Assembly (NCBI RefSeq): GCF_030409225.1
Contig: NZ_JAUFPK010000001.1
Location: 1,050,191 to 1,114,190, forward strand
Length of the DNA: 64,000 bases
Direction: 5' to 3'
Source of the DNA: Aquisalimonas lutea
GTDB lineage: Bacteria; Pseudomonadota; Gammaproteobacteria; Nitrococcales; Aquisalimonadaceae
The notes under the pieces were generated by a model. It was not told where the DNA came from and did no database searches. It saw nothing but the letters and a program-made list of their open reading frames with translations. Shown here piece after piece: positions 10,328-20,576 of the stretch. Positions within the stretch are counted from its first letter, which is position 1, and each line of letters opens with the position of its first letter. Both the position numbers and the translations under genes were made by a program.

Positions 10328-11274
10328 GCAACGAACGCGCCTTCATCGTCGGCCTCGTCGCGCTGCTGGCAGTCTGGCCGCTGCTCATGGGCGACTACGC
10401 GGTCTCCCAGGGCAACCGGGTGCTGATGTACTCGCTGCTGGCGTTGAGCTTCTCCATCCTGGCCGGGCGGCTCGGCTGGTTCTCGCTGTGCCAGACCACG
10501 TTCGCCGGCATCAGCGGCTACGTCATCGCCATCCTCGGCGTCAACCACGGCTGGCCGGCCGGCGCCGTCATCCCCGTCGCGATCGTCGTCGCCGTCGCCT
10601 TTGCGGCGGTCTTCGGCCTCCTCACCCTGCGTTCCCGGGCGGTGAGCTTTCTGATGCTGACCCTGGCCCTGGGCCAGATGGTCTGGGCGCTGTCGTTCCA
10701 GTGGGTGGACGTCACCGGGGGCTACAACGGCATCTCGGGGGTGCGCCTGCCCGTGGTGCTGGGCATCGACCTCGGCAATGACCGCGTCTTCTTTGCCGTC
10801 CTGGCCGCGGTCGCGGTGCTGATCTTTCTCGGCGTGCGGCGCCTGTACCAGTCGTCGTTCGGGCTGCTGCTGCTGGGCATCCAGGACAACGAGGAACGCA
10901 TGCGCGCCCTGGGGCACCCGGTCTACCTGGCCCGCTTCACGGCCTTCGTGCTAGCCGGTGCGATCGCCGCCGTGGCGGGCGTGTTCATGGTTTTCGACAT
11001 GGGCATCATGTCGCCGTCGCCGCTGGGCCTGGACCACGCCGTCTGGGTTCTCACCGCGGCGGTGGTGGGCGGCTACCGCACGCTCTGGGGGCCGGCGCTG
11101 GGCGTGGTCATCCTGGTGGTCCTGGAATCCGTGGTGAGCCAGTTCACCGACCGGCACACCATGGTCATCGGTCTGGTTCTGCTCCTGTGCATCCTGCTCA
11201 TGCCGCGAGGGCTGGCGGAGGTCTTCGGGCAGAACCGTTCACGAAGCGCGAAGTCGGAAACGGCTTCCTCATAA
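10324..11274 (+). CDS. Liv-type ABC transporter permease (LivM-like)
   Basis: A 316-residue membrane protein with LivM signatures: LLALSFSILAGRLGWFSLCQTTFAGISGY at residues ~38-66, and VLTAAVVGGYRTLWGPALG toward the C-terminus. It pairs with the preceding LivH-like permease to form the transmembrane channel. The ATG at 10324 overlaps the upstream stop (ATGA), indicating translational coupling. Normal length for the family. Confidence 0.9.
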   Translation: MSNERAFIVGLVALLAVWPLLMGDYAVSQGNRVLMYSLLALSFSILAGRLGWFSLCQTTFAGISGYVIAILGVNHGWPAGAVIPVAIVVAVAFAAVFGLLTLRSRAVSFLMLTLALGQMVWALSFQWVDVTGGYNGISGVRLPVVLGIDLGNDRVFFAVLAAVAVLIFLGVRRLYQSSFGLLLLGIQDNEERMRALGHPVYLARFTAFVLAGAIAAVAGVFMVFDMGIMSPSPLGLDHAVWVLTAAVVGGYRTLWGPALGVVILVVLESVVSQFTDRHTMVIGLVLLLCILLMPRGLAEVFGQNRSRSAKSETASS

Positions 11275-11306
11275 AGAGAACCCTCGTTGGGAGGAGGAGA
11301 GACACC

Positions 11307-12554
11307 ATGTCAGCAACCAGACACATTCTCGTCGGCGGGATCTCGGCCCTGGCACTGGCGGCCGCCCCGGTCCAGGCCCAGGAGACGGTACACATCGGGG
11401 TCGTCGGCCCCACCAGCGGCGTATTCTCGTTCTTCGGCGAGCAGCAGAACATGGGCGTGGAGCTCGCCATGGACGAGGTCGGCGACAGCGTGGCCGGTCA
11501 CGACATCAAGGTGACCTTCTATGACTCCCAGGGCGACCCGGAGACGGTGGTCGACCGCCTTCGGGCCATGGACTCGCGGGACGACGTGGACATCGTCGTC
11601 GGCCCGGTCCTGGGCAGCACCGGGCTCGCCGCGCTGGAGTGGGCCAAGGACTCCGGCATGCCCACCATCATCTCCTACTCGGCGCCCGAGGACATCACCA
11701 TGCGCCAGCGCGCCGAGAACGTGGTGCGTGCCGGCTGGACCGGGGCGCAGCCCATGTTCGCCTTCGGCCGCTACGTGGCGGAGGAGCTGGGCCACGAGAG
11801 GATCGTCATGGTGGGGCAGGACTACTCCTTCCCCTACAACCAGATCGGCGGCTTCCTCGAGACCTTCTGCCGGTCCGGCGGCGAGTCCGTGGAGCGTATC
11901 TGGCACCCCACGGGGACGTCGGACTACAGCTCCATCCTGGCGACGCTGCCGGAAGGGGATGCGGTGCTCTACAACGGCGCCGGCAGCGACGCCCTGTCCT
12001 TCTTCGAGCAGTATCACGAGTTCGGCATCGACGAGCGCATGCCGCTGATCGGCGGATCGAACTTCTACGCCGTCGGCGATCTCCCGGAGATGGGCGAGGC
12101 CGCCCTGGGCGGCGTGTCCGCCCTGCAGTACGCGGAAGGCCTGCAGACCGAGAACTTCATCGAGTTCCGCGACGCCTTCCGGGCGATGCACGGCGACGAC
12201 GCCATGCCCCTGGCGCCGGCGGAGCACGGCTACGTGGCGTTCCTCATGGCCGTCCAGGCGGTGGAGAAGGCCGGCTCCACGGAACGCGACCCGGTCATTG
12301 CCGCCCTGCGGGACACGGAGATGCCGGATGCGCCGCGCGGCCCCCTCTACCTGGACGAGTACGGCAACCCCGTGCAGAACATCTATATCAACGAGGTCCA
12401 GGAAGTGGACGGCCGCCTGGTGAACGTGCCCATCGAGACGTACGAAGAGGTCAGCCAGTTCGGCCCGTTCGATCCCGAGGAGTACCTGGCCTCCGAGCCG
12501 GACAGCCGGGACTTTCCTCCGGGGGACTGCTCGGACCCGTACTACGACGACTGA
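11307..12554 (+). CDS. Periplasmic substrate-binding protein of Liv-type importer
   Basis: A 415-residue exported solute-binding protein of the Leu/Ile/Val-binding family (type I periplasmic fold). A signal peptide occupies residues ~1-24, ending in PVQAQ. The mature start VHIGVVGPTSGVFSFFGEQ is typical. There is no lipobox, so it is probably soluble in the periplasm. It is acidic with a Cys- and Asp-containing tail. The ATG at 11307 follows GGGAGGAGGAG. It lies inside the transporter gene set, unlike most liv operons where it comes first. The ligand cannot be deduced. Confidence 0.9.
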   Translation: MSATRHILVGGISALALAAAPVQAQETVHIGVVGPTSGVFSFFGEQQNMGVELAMDEVGDSVAGHDIKVTFYDSQGDPETVVDRLRAMDSRDDVDIVVGPVLGSTGLAALEWAKDSGMPTIISYSAPEDITMRQRAENVVRAGWTGAQPMFAFGRYVAEELGHERIVMVGQDYSFPYNQIGGFLETFCRSGGESVERIWHPTGTSDYSSILATLPEGDAVLYNGAGSDALSFFEQYHEFGIDERMPLIGGSNFYAVGDLPEMGEAALGGVSALQYAEGLQTENFIEFRDAFRAMHGDDAMPLAPAEHGYVAFLMAVQAVEKAGSTERDPVIAALRDTEMPDAPRGPLYLDEYGNPVQNIYINEVQEVDGRLVNVPIETYEEVSQFGPFDPEEYLASEPDSRDFPPGDCSDPYYDD

Positions 12555-12572
12555 AGCGGGAGGCAGGAACCC

Positions 12573-13308
<736 letters not shown>

Positions 13309-13316
<8 letters not shown>

Positions 13317-14025
13317 TGCCGTGATCGAAGTCGCGGACCTCGATGCCCGCTACGGGCTGGGGCACGTGCTGCAGGGCCTGGAGCTCCGGGCGGGACGCGA
13401 GTGCGTGGCGCTCATGGGGCGCAACGGCGTGGGCAAGTCCACCCTGGCCCGGGTGCTCATGGGGCTGACGCCGCCCCGGGCCGACGGCGTGGTGCGCCTG
13501 CTCGGGCAGGACGTGCTGGGCTGGCCGCCGCACCGCATCGCCCGGCTGGGGGTGGGGTATGTCCCCCAGGGACGGCGGCTGTTCCCGTCGCTGACCGTGG
13601 ACGAGCATCTCGAGCTCAATCGCCGCCCGGGGCCCGCCGGCACGCGCTGGACCGCCGACGCGGTCTTTGAGCTGTTTCCGTCGCTGGGCCAGCGGCGGCG
13701 ATCCTACGGCAATCAGATCTCCGGGGGCGAGCGGTCCATGCTCGCCATCGGCCGTGCCCTGGTAACCAATCCGGGCTGCCTGATCCTCGACGAGCCGACG
13801 GAGGGCCTGGCCCCGGCGGTGGTGGAAAACGTGGCCGAGGGGCTGCGCACGCTCACCGGCGAGGGCGTCGCGGTCCTGCTCATCGAGCAGAACGTCAAGG
13901 CCGCCGCCCTGGCCGCCGACCGGGCCTATTTCATGGCCGAGGGCCGGATCGTCCACGAGGCCGCGGACAAGGCGGCCATGACCGACGACACCGTGCTCAG
14001 TCGCTACCTCGGCGTATCGGCCTGA
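13309..14025 (+). CDS. Liv-type ABC transporter ATPase (LivF-like)
   Basis: A 238-residue ATPase with Walker [10 protein letters not shown], the LivF-typical [18 protein letters not shown], signature [15 protein letters not shown] and Walker [13 protein letters not shown]. Together with the LivG-like ATPase it powers the importer. It begins inside the end of the previous gene. A 49-bp gap follows before the GAPDH gene, with no terminator, so read-through is likely. Confidence 0.92.
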
Positions 14026-14074
14026 GGGCCGCGCCGCGCGGATCCGTTCCGCGCTCGCTCTAAGGGAGGCATCC

Positions 14075-15088
14075 ATGGCCTATCGCATCGCCATCAACGG
14101 ATTCGGGCGCATCGGGCGCAACGCCCTGCGCGCCATCTTCGAGCAGGCACGTACGCAGTCCCTGGAGGTGGTGGCCATCAACGACCTGGGGGACGCCGCC
14201 ACCAATGCCTACCTGCTGCGCCACGACACCGTACACGGTGCCTTCCGCGGCGCCGTCGAGGTCGACGGCGACGACCTGCTGGTGGAGGGGCGCCGGGTGC
14301 GCGTCCTGGCCGAATCGGACCCGGCACGGCTGCCGTGGCGGGATCTGGGGGTGCAAGCCGTCCTCGAGTGCACCGGCCGGTTCACCTCGCGGGCGGCGGC
14401 GCAGGCGCACCTGGACGCCGGCGCGGACAAGGTCGTGATCTCGGCGCCCGGCGGCGGCGATGTCGACGCCACCATCGTCTACGGCGTCAACCACGACACC
14501 CTGACCTCCGGCCACCGGGTCATCTCCAACGCCTCGTGCACCACCAACTGCCTGGCGCCGCTGGCCCAGGTCCTGCACCGCTCCGTGGGCGTGGAGCAGG
14601 GGCTGATGACGACCATTCACTCCTACACCAACGATCAGGTGCTCACCGACGTCTACCACAAGGATCCGCGGCGGGCGCGGTCCGCCACCCAGTCCATGAT
14701 TCCCACGCGCACCGGCGCCGCGGCGGCCGTGGGCCTGGTGCTGCCGGAGCTCGCCGGGCGTCTGGACGGCTTCGCGGTACGTGTGCCCACCATCAACGTG
14801 TCCCTGGTGGACCTGACGTTCCGTCCTGCCCGTGCCACCGGCGCGGAGGAGGTGGACGCCGTCCTCCGAGATGCCGCCGACGGCGGGCTCCGCGGCATCC
14901 TGGAGGTGGCCGACGAGGAGCTGGTCTCCGTGGATTTCAACCATACGACGGCGTCCGCCACGTACGACCCGTCCATGACGCGCGCCGGCGGTGACGGCCT
15001 GATCAAGGTCTGTGCCTGGTACGACAACGAGTGGGCCTTCGCCAGCCGCCTGCTGGATACCACCGAGGCACTGCTGCGGGCGGCGTAA
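14075..15088 (+). CDS. Type I glyceraldehyde-3-phosphate dehydrogenase family
   Basis: A 337-residue GAPDH. The NAD fold INGFGRIGR is at residues 7-15, an Asp at 37 (INDLGD) favours NAD over NADP, the catalytic Cys155 sits in SNASCTTNC, and the catalytic His is in TTIHSYTND. The phosphate-site stretch [13 protein letters not shown] has Arg and Ala where the common enzyme has Ser and Lys (STGAAKAVG). That could mean altered substrate choice, for example erythrose-4-phosphate or another aldehyde. Its place at the end of an uptake/catabolic operon, preceded by AAGGGAGG, suggests a pathway-dedicated copy rather than the glycolytic one. Confidence 0.9.
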   Translation: MAYRIAINGFGRIGRNALRAIFEQARTQSLEVVAINDLGDAATNAYLLRHDTVHGAFRGAVEVDGDDLLVEGRRVRVLAESDPARLPWRDLGVQAVLECTGRFTSRAAAQAHLDAGADKVVISAPGGGDVDATIVYGVNHDTLTSGHRVISNASCTTNCLAPLAQVLHRSVGVEQGLMTTIHSYTNDQVLTDVYHKDPRRARSATQSMIPTRTGAAAAVGLVLPELAGRLDGFAVRVPTINVSLVDLTFRPARATGAEEVDAVLRDAADGGLRGILEVADEELVSVDFNHTTASATYDPSMTRAGGDGLIKVCAWYDNEWAFASRLLDTTEALLRAA

Positions 15089-15140
15089 CCGGCGCGACGC
15101 ACTTGAATCTGCGTTCACGGGCTATACTGATGGCGCATAC

Positions 15141-15154
15141 CTCTCGTTCGAGAG
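15141..15154 (+). promoter_or_regulatory. Hairpin just before the ribosome-binding site of the second sigma-54 activator
   Basis: CTCTC-GTTC-GAGAG forms a perfect 5-bp stem with a tetraloop. It directly touches the purine-rich Shine-Dalgarno region GAGAGGGGGG before the ATG at 15170, so it could partly mask ribosome binding. A TATACT -10-like element lies at 15123-15128 just upstream. Confidence 0.35.
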
Positions 15155-15169
15155 AGGGGGGACGCAGGC

Positions 15170-16485
<1,316 letters not shown>

Positions 16486-16492
<7 letters not shown>

Positions 16493-16642
16493 CCTTTCCA
16501 GGAATATTGTCAGGTCTCAGCGCCGTTGTGGACGGCGTTGCTCGTCGGTCATGTAGCTGTTGCTACACCTCCCTCCTCGCGCCTTGCCACAGCGGCGCAG
16601 AAACTCACTGAGGCATGACGATATACCTGGGAAGGTTGGTAA
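16486..16642. repeat. Long three-tier imperfect inverted repeat
   Basis: Outer arms of about 35 bp (16486-16520 and 16608-16642) are inverted copies matching at roughly four of five positions. Middle arms CGCCGTTGTGG (16521-16531) and CCACAGCGGCG (16587-16597) pair with one mismatch. A central TGTAGC-TGTT-GCTACA hairpin is at 16552-16567. The left arm includes the stop codon of the sigma-54 activator gene. The whole could fold into one long RNA hairpin or be a small non-autonomous mobile element. It encodes no protein. Confidence 0.65.
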
Positions 16643-16905
16643 GACCCCGTCGCTGCCTTTGGCGCGGAACTTGTAACTCCCCCCGCAACCACTCCCACTC
16701 AGGGGTCCACCCGCATGCCGCGGCCTCCTAACGGCAAACGATCCGGACGGCGCGGCGGCGGCAAATCACCCCGCGGGCAAGGCATTCGCCTGTGGGACGA
16801 GACAGTCCGCCGCCGGCGCCGCCTTCCCCCGCCTCCGCCTCCCGGGCGCCGCCGCTGATGCGCGTTTCCATGGATTCCTCGCGCCTGCATTGCTTCTGCG
16901 TCGCC

Positions 16906-16929
16906 GAAACTGTTTCACCGGGGAAACAG
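16906..16929. promoter_or_regulatory. Nested dyad, candidate activator-binding site
   Basis: Two overlapping dyads share one arm: GAAAC-T-GTTTC (16906-16916) and CTGTTTC-ACCGGG-GAAACAG (16910-16929, perfect 7-bp arms). The site lies about 165-190 bp upstream of the sigma-54 promoter, the normal distance for an enhancer-binding protein, and 420 bp from the adjacent activator gene. Which protein binds is inferred only. Confidence 0.5.
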
Positions 16930-17094
16930 GTGGCTGCAGTCCCGCGAAGGCCCGTGGCTGTATGTCTACGGCGGTGCGCGGCGGTCGCCCGTATCACCCG
17001 AGGAACACCTGCCGCGGCCTCGCGGCGCGCCGGAACGACCCGCTGTCGCCGTTGAGCGTCGCCGGGGCCTTGCGTGCAACCGTTTGCCGGCGTT

Positions 17095-17110
17095 TGGCAC
17101 AAAGCCTGCT
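17095..17110 (+). promoter_or_regulatory. Sigma-54 (RpoN) promoter of the amyloid-like locus
   Basis: TGGCACAAAGCCTGCT has the invariant GG and GC dinucleotides separated by exactly 10 bases, a full TGGCAC -24 element and a CTGCT -12 element. It lies 134 bp before the ATG at 17244 and downstream of a sigma-54 activator gene on the same strand. Confidence 0.78.
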
Positions 17111-17243
17111 ATTCCGACTGCGGGGCGCATGAATTCTTCCCCGAACCCTCGGCGACAGCCTCGGTGCCTTTCCCTTAGGGCCACCGGCAGGGCTGGCGGC
17201 GCGGCACGATCGACTGCAACGGGTTGTACAGGAGATACACGGC

Positions 17244-18608
17244 ATGAGTACCAAAAAGACAGCAGTGGCCTGTGTGACGGCCCTGGCACTGGCAGCCGCC
17301 TGGGGCTCCCTGGCCTCGGCGAACCCCATCAACAAGTTCGGCGACAACCAGAGCAACACCGTCAACTCCACCGCCAACGCGACGACGAATGCGGGCAACG
17401 GCGGCTACGGCGGCAACGGTGGCTACAGCGGTAACGGCGGCGACGCCGAGGGCAAGGGCTACGGCGGCTTCGGTGGCTCGTCCGAGGCCGAGAGCGACGC
17501 GGAAGCCGAAGGCTGGAACAGCACCACCCAGTCCAACAACACCACCTCTCCGCCCGACAACGGCGAGACCCAGACCAACACCAGCGACAGCAACCTGGAC
17601 GGTGATGCCAACGCCGGCGCCAGCACGTCCACCGCGGGTGCCGGCGGGGCCGGTACGGGTACGGGCGGCACGGGCGGCAGCAGCGGCATGGCCGGTGCCG
17701 GCGGTGCGGGCGGTCCGGGTGGCGCGGGTGGCCACGCCGAAGCCTACAGTGAGTCGTTCAACTCGGTGGTGGAAGTCATCTCCTACCAGGAGATGCAGTC
17801 CAATGTCACCGGGGCGCCGATCAGCGTGTTCGGCGGTAACGGCGGCAACGGCGCCGCGGGTGGCAACGGCGCGGAAGGCGGCGACAGCCTGAACGTCTCC
17901 GTGGCGGCCTCCGTCGGCGTGGGTGACGGCGGCGACGGCGGGGACGGTGACGACGGCAAGGTCAACCTCGAGAGCGAGGGTGGTGATGCCGGAGACACCG
18001 GTGAAGCCTATGCCGACGGCTATGCCTATGCCGGCGACGGTGACGATGCCGACGGCGGCGACGCCGATGGCTACAGCGACGCTGATGCCGACAACTGGAA
18101 CAGCACCAGCCAGTCGAATGTCACCGATACCCCGGACGAGAACGGCGAGACCCAGAGCAACGCCAATAGCACCGGCCAGACAGCTGACGCTGATTCCACG
18201 CAGAACAGCAACGGCGGTGCCGGTGGTACTGGTGGTGCGGGTGGTGCCGCGGACGCGGGCTCGCAGACCGCAATGTCCGGCAACAGCGGCAACGGCGGCG
18301 ACGCCAGCAACGGCGGGAACTCCGCGCAGGGTGGCGACGGTGGCCAGGGCGGTGACGGTGCGGTCGGTGGCACTGCCACGGCCGGTAACGCCAGCGGCAA
18401 CATGGGCGGCGCAGGCGGCGCAGGCGGCGCAGGCGGCAACGGCGGCCACGGCTATGGCGGCTCGCTGTCGACCGGGAGTGTGTCCGTGAACGTGGGTGGC
18501 GGCACCTTTGCCGGCATCAACAACATGAACATCTCCTCCGGCCTGTACAACGCCAGCACCGGCGGTGTGTCCGTGGCGGCTCACTCCGGCGTGAGCATCG
18601 GCAACTAA
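17244..18608 (+). CDS. Exported Gly/Asn/Asp-rich protein, candidate FapC-like amyloid subunit
   Basis: A 454-residue protein with a signal peptide (residues 1-26, ending SLASA). The mature protein is almost only Gly, Asn, Ser, Ala, Asp, Thr and Gln, with no Cys. Two near-identical units, WNSTTQSNNT...NGETQTN (91-112) and WNSTSQSNVT...NGETQSN (285-306), plus further QSN motifs at 36-38 and 185-187, are separated by GGNGG/GGAGG tracts. A Tyr/Asp-rich acidic block spans 226-284. The last 50 residues (SVSVNVGGGTF, INNMNISSGLYNAS) are beta-prone. Repeats separated by Gly-rich linkers, plus the downstream C39 peptidase and barrel, resemble Pseudomonas FapC, but no direct identity is claimed. Confidence 0.7.
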   Translation: MSTKKTAVACVTALALAAAWGSLASANPINKFGDNQSNTVNSTANATTNAGNGGYGGNGGYSGNGGDAEGKGYGGFGGSSEAESDAEAEGWNSTTQSNNTTSPPDNGETQTNTSDSNLDGDANAGASTSTAGAGGAGTGTGGTGGSSGMAGAGGAGGPGGAGGHAEAYSESFNSVVEVISYQEMQSNVTGAPISVFGGNGGNGAAGGNGAEGGDSLNVSVAASVGVGDGGDGGDGDDGKVNLESEGGDAGDTGEAYADGYAYAGDGDDADGGDADGYSDADADNWNSTSQSNVTDTPDENGETQSNANSTGQTADADSTQNSNGGAGGTGGAGGAADAGSQTAMSGNSGNGGDASNGGNSAQGGDGGQGGDGAVGGTATAGNASGNMGGAGGAGGAGGNGGHGYGGSLSTGSVSVNVGGGTFAGINNMNISSGLYNASTGGVSVAAHSGVSIGN

Positions 18609-18674
18609 CGGAAGTGCGTGTCGACGGCCGGCGGGGATGCTCCCCGTCGGCCGTTCCACCAGGAGATCAAGACC

Positions 18675-19040
18675 ATGAAAGCGCGCGTTTATGGCCCCGC
18701 AGGGTGCTTGCTCGTGATGCTGCTGGCTGGCCAGGCGGCGGTGGCGAGCGAGCTGCCGGCCGGGGCGGCGACCGGATTCGAGGCCCTGCCCACGCTGGCG
18801 GCGAGCGAGCTGGGCGAGGCGCGCGGGGCGGACAACCGGCTGACCATCGTGACCAGCACGCAGAATCTTTCCTCCACCACCCAGGGCGCGAGCTACAACG
18901 TCGGCACCATGACCAACGGCAACATCACCATCGGTGACGGCGCCTTCGAGGGCGCGTCCGGAGTTGGTCTGAACGTCTTCAACACCGGCAACAGCAACTC
19001 GTTCAGCACCGGCGTCAACATGAGCGTTCATTTGCACTGA
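18675..19040 (+). CDS. Small exported protein, candidate Fap-like minor subunit
   Basis: A 121-residue protein with a signal peptide (about residues 1-25, cleavage near VASE). The mature part is rich in Asn, Gly, Ser and Thr and has no Cys. Its C-terminal half includes GAFEGASGVGLNVFNTGNSNS, which recalls the GA-x-G-x-x-x-VN-x-x-x-G-x-x-N pattern of Fap-type amyloid repeats. It also resembles the tail of the preceding large protein. It starts at ATG 18675 after AGGAGA and has 66 bp upstream to the large subunit gene. FapA, FapB or nucleator-like roles are all possible. Confidence 0.6.
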   Translation: MKARVYGPAGCLLVMLLAGQAAVASELPAGAATGFEALPTLAASELGEARGADNRLTIVTSTQNLSSTTQGASYNVGTMTNGNITIGDGAFEGASGVGLNVFNTGNSNSFSTGVNMSVHLH

Positions 19041-19053
19041 CGGATTCACGGCC

Positions 19054-19800
19054 ATGAAACAGCAGGCACGGCGACGGCAAGGGATGGGGCGGGCAGCGCG
19101 CATGACTGGCGCCCTGCTGGCGCTGGCACTTTTGGCGGCGGTGGTCGCGCCGGTCCAGGCGCAGACGACCCCCGCCCGGGTGCCCACGGCGGCGGGCGCG
19201 CTGCACGTACCTGTTGTCAGCATGACCGGCAAGCGCTGGGAGCGGGTGATCCGCCAGCAGTACGACTACAGCTGCGGCTCGGCGGCGGTGGCGACGCTGC
19301 TGACCTACCACTACGGCATTCCGCGCACGGAGGCGCAGGTCTTCGAGACCATGTATGCCGTCGGCAACCAGGAGCTGATCCGCGCCCAGGGCTTTTCCAT
19401 GCTGGACCTGAAGCGCTACCTGGACGCCCACGGCCTCAACGCCGACGGCTTTCGCATGACGCTGGACCAGCTGGCCGGAATCGGGGCGCCGGCCATCGTG
19501 CTGGTCAACACCGGCGGCTACCAGCACTTCATCGTCGTCAAGGGGATTCGCGGCGACGAGGTGATCGTCGGCGACCCGGCCGGCGGCACGGTGATCGTGC
19601 CGCGCGCCTTCATGGAAGCGGTCTGGAACGGCATCGTCCTCGCCGGCCGCGGGCGGCTGGATACGGCCCGCGAGCATTTCAACCTGGCCGCCGACTGGGC
19701 CGTGCGCCCGGCGGCGCCGATCGGTCGCTCGGCGCGATCCATGGCGGCACTACCCGCGCGTGGCGTGACGCTGCCGGGCATCAACGAGTTCGGGAGATAG
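19054..19800 (+). CDS. C39 family cysteine peptidase (FapD-like)
   Basis: A 248-residue exported protein with an N-terminal signal segment (LLALALLAAVVAPVQAQ, ending about residue 37) and one C39 peptidase domain. The catalytic triad is readable: Cys74 in YDYSCGSAA, His158 in GGYQHFIVVKG and Asp174 in VGDPAGG. It is not fused to an ABC transporter, unlike bacteriocin exporters. In the Pseudomonas fap operon the peptidase FapD occupies the same relative place, before FapE and FapF. It is probably periplasmic and probably processes or matures the amyloid-like subunits. Confidence 0.85.
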   Translation: MKQQARRRQGMGRAARMTGALLALALLAAVVAPVQAQTTPARVPTAAGALHVPVVSMTGKRWERVIRQQYDYSCGSAAVATLLTYHYGIPRTEAQVFETMYAVGNQELIRAQGFSMLDLKRYLDAHGLNADGFRMTLDQLAGIGAPAIVLVNTGGYQHFIVVKGIRGDEVIVGDPAGGTVIVPRAFMEAVWNGIVLAGRGRLDTAREHFNLAADWAVRPAAPIGRSARSMAALPARGVTLPGINEFGR

Positions 19801-19803
19801 GTC

Positions 19804-20463
19804 ATGAACGCAGCAGGCAGTGTATGGGCGGGCGGCCGGCAACGCGGTTGTCTGGTGTCCGGCGTGCTGTTGGCGCTGGCGCTGAGTGGCGGTGCGGTAC
19901 CGGCAGGGGCCGCGATGATTACGGCGGACCCGTTGCCCGACCAAGTGCTGGCCGGGCTCCGCGGCGGCCTGGAGGTGGGCGGGCTGAGAATGGACCTGGC
20001 CGCGAACCTGCGCACCTATATCGATAATCGGCTGGCCCTGGAGACGACGGCGCGCCTGGAGCGCTATGCCGACCGGCATCGCTGGGTGGAGCAGCGGATG
20101 ACCGTGCACGGGATCACCGCTGCCGACGCCGAACCGGCGTCCGGCGATGCGGTGGCGGCGTCCGCCTCGTCCGGCACACCGCCCGTGTCCGGGGCGGGAC
20201 CGGTCGTCGCCACCAAGACCGTGCGCGGCGATGTCGTGCAGGTCGAGCTGCCGGTGGCCGGCTCGAATGGTGTCGGCACGACCCGGATTTCCCACCGGAT
20301 CGGGCCGGAGCAGGTGTTCGGCACGGTTGCCAACACCGCGAATGGCCGGTCGGTGCAGCAGATCATGGACATGGAACTGCGGGTGCTGAACTTCCGCAGC
20401 TATTCCGAGCAGATACACAACGCGCTGCGCGCGCGGCAGATGGGCAAGGCCATCGCGCGTTAG
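19804..20463 (+). CDS. Exported accessory protein of the Fap-like locus (FapE-like position)
   Basis: A 219-residue protein with a signal peptide (LVSGVLLALALSGGAVPAGAA, ending about residue 37). I recognise no domain with certainty. The mature part begins DPLPDQVLAGLRGGLEVGGLRMDL, recalling the short LxxxRGG leader-like motif of proteins handled by C39 peptidases. It has an Ala/Ser/Pro-rich linker at about 114-131. Only 3 bp separate it from the peptidase gene. It occupies the place of FapE; the role is inferred from position alone. Confidence 0.6.
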   Translation: MNAAGSVWAGGRQRGCLVSGVLLALALSGGAVPAGAAMITADPLPDQVLAGLRGGLEVGGLRMDLAANLRTYIDNRLALETTARLERYADRHRWVEQRMTVHGITAADAEPASGDAVAASASSGTPPVSGAGPVVATKTVRGDVVQVELPVAGSNGVGTTRISHRIGPEQVFGTVANTANGRSVQQIMDMELRVLNFRSYSEQIHNALRARQMGKAIAR

Positions 20464-20576
20464 GCATATACTGAACGAGTCGCGGGCGGGTGCACGCGGA
20501 ACTGGTTCGGTGTTCCCCGGGGCCGAGTGGCAATGGGGCGCGGGGAATTGTGCAGGCCCACAAGGAGAAAAACAGA

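Larger units (their letters stand above)
16493..17243. other. 750-bp control region before the amyloid-like locus
   Basis: I find no credible gene here; the short open frames on either strand lack a ribosome site and family resemblance. The segment holds the right part of the long inverted repeat (to 16642), a GAAAC/GTTTC dyad (16906-16929), a sigma-54 promoter (17095-17110) and a 5' leader of about 120 bases ending in the Shine-Dalgarno CAGGAGA. Between 16643 and 16905 I see nothing definite. Confidence 0.6.

Noticed and set aside
16728-17102. A 124-codon minus-strand frame in the control region before the amyloid-like locus
   Set aside because: There is no ribosome site or recognisable domain, Arg content is extreme, and it overlaps the sigma-54 promoter and dyad.
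18361-18380. A second GG-N10-GC match (TGGCACTGCCACGGCC) inside the Gly-rich gene
   Set aside because: The -12 half is poor (no TTGC) and it lies within coding repeats.
17389-18489. Ala/Thr-rich alternative frames within the Gly-rich gene
   Set aside because: They are frame-shifted readings of GGC/AAC repeats; only the frame at 17244 has a signal peptide and ribosome site.
17244-18608. PE-PGRS-like mycobacterial protein
   Set aside because: Gly/Asn content is similar, but there is a Sec signal peptide, no PE domain, and a Fap-like gene context.
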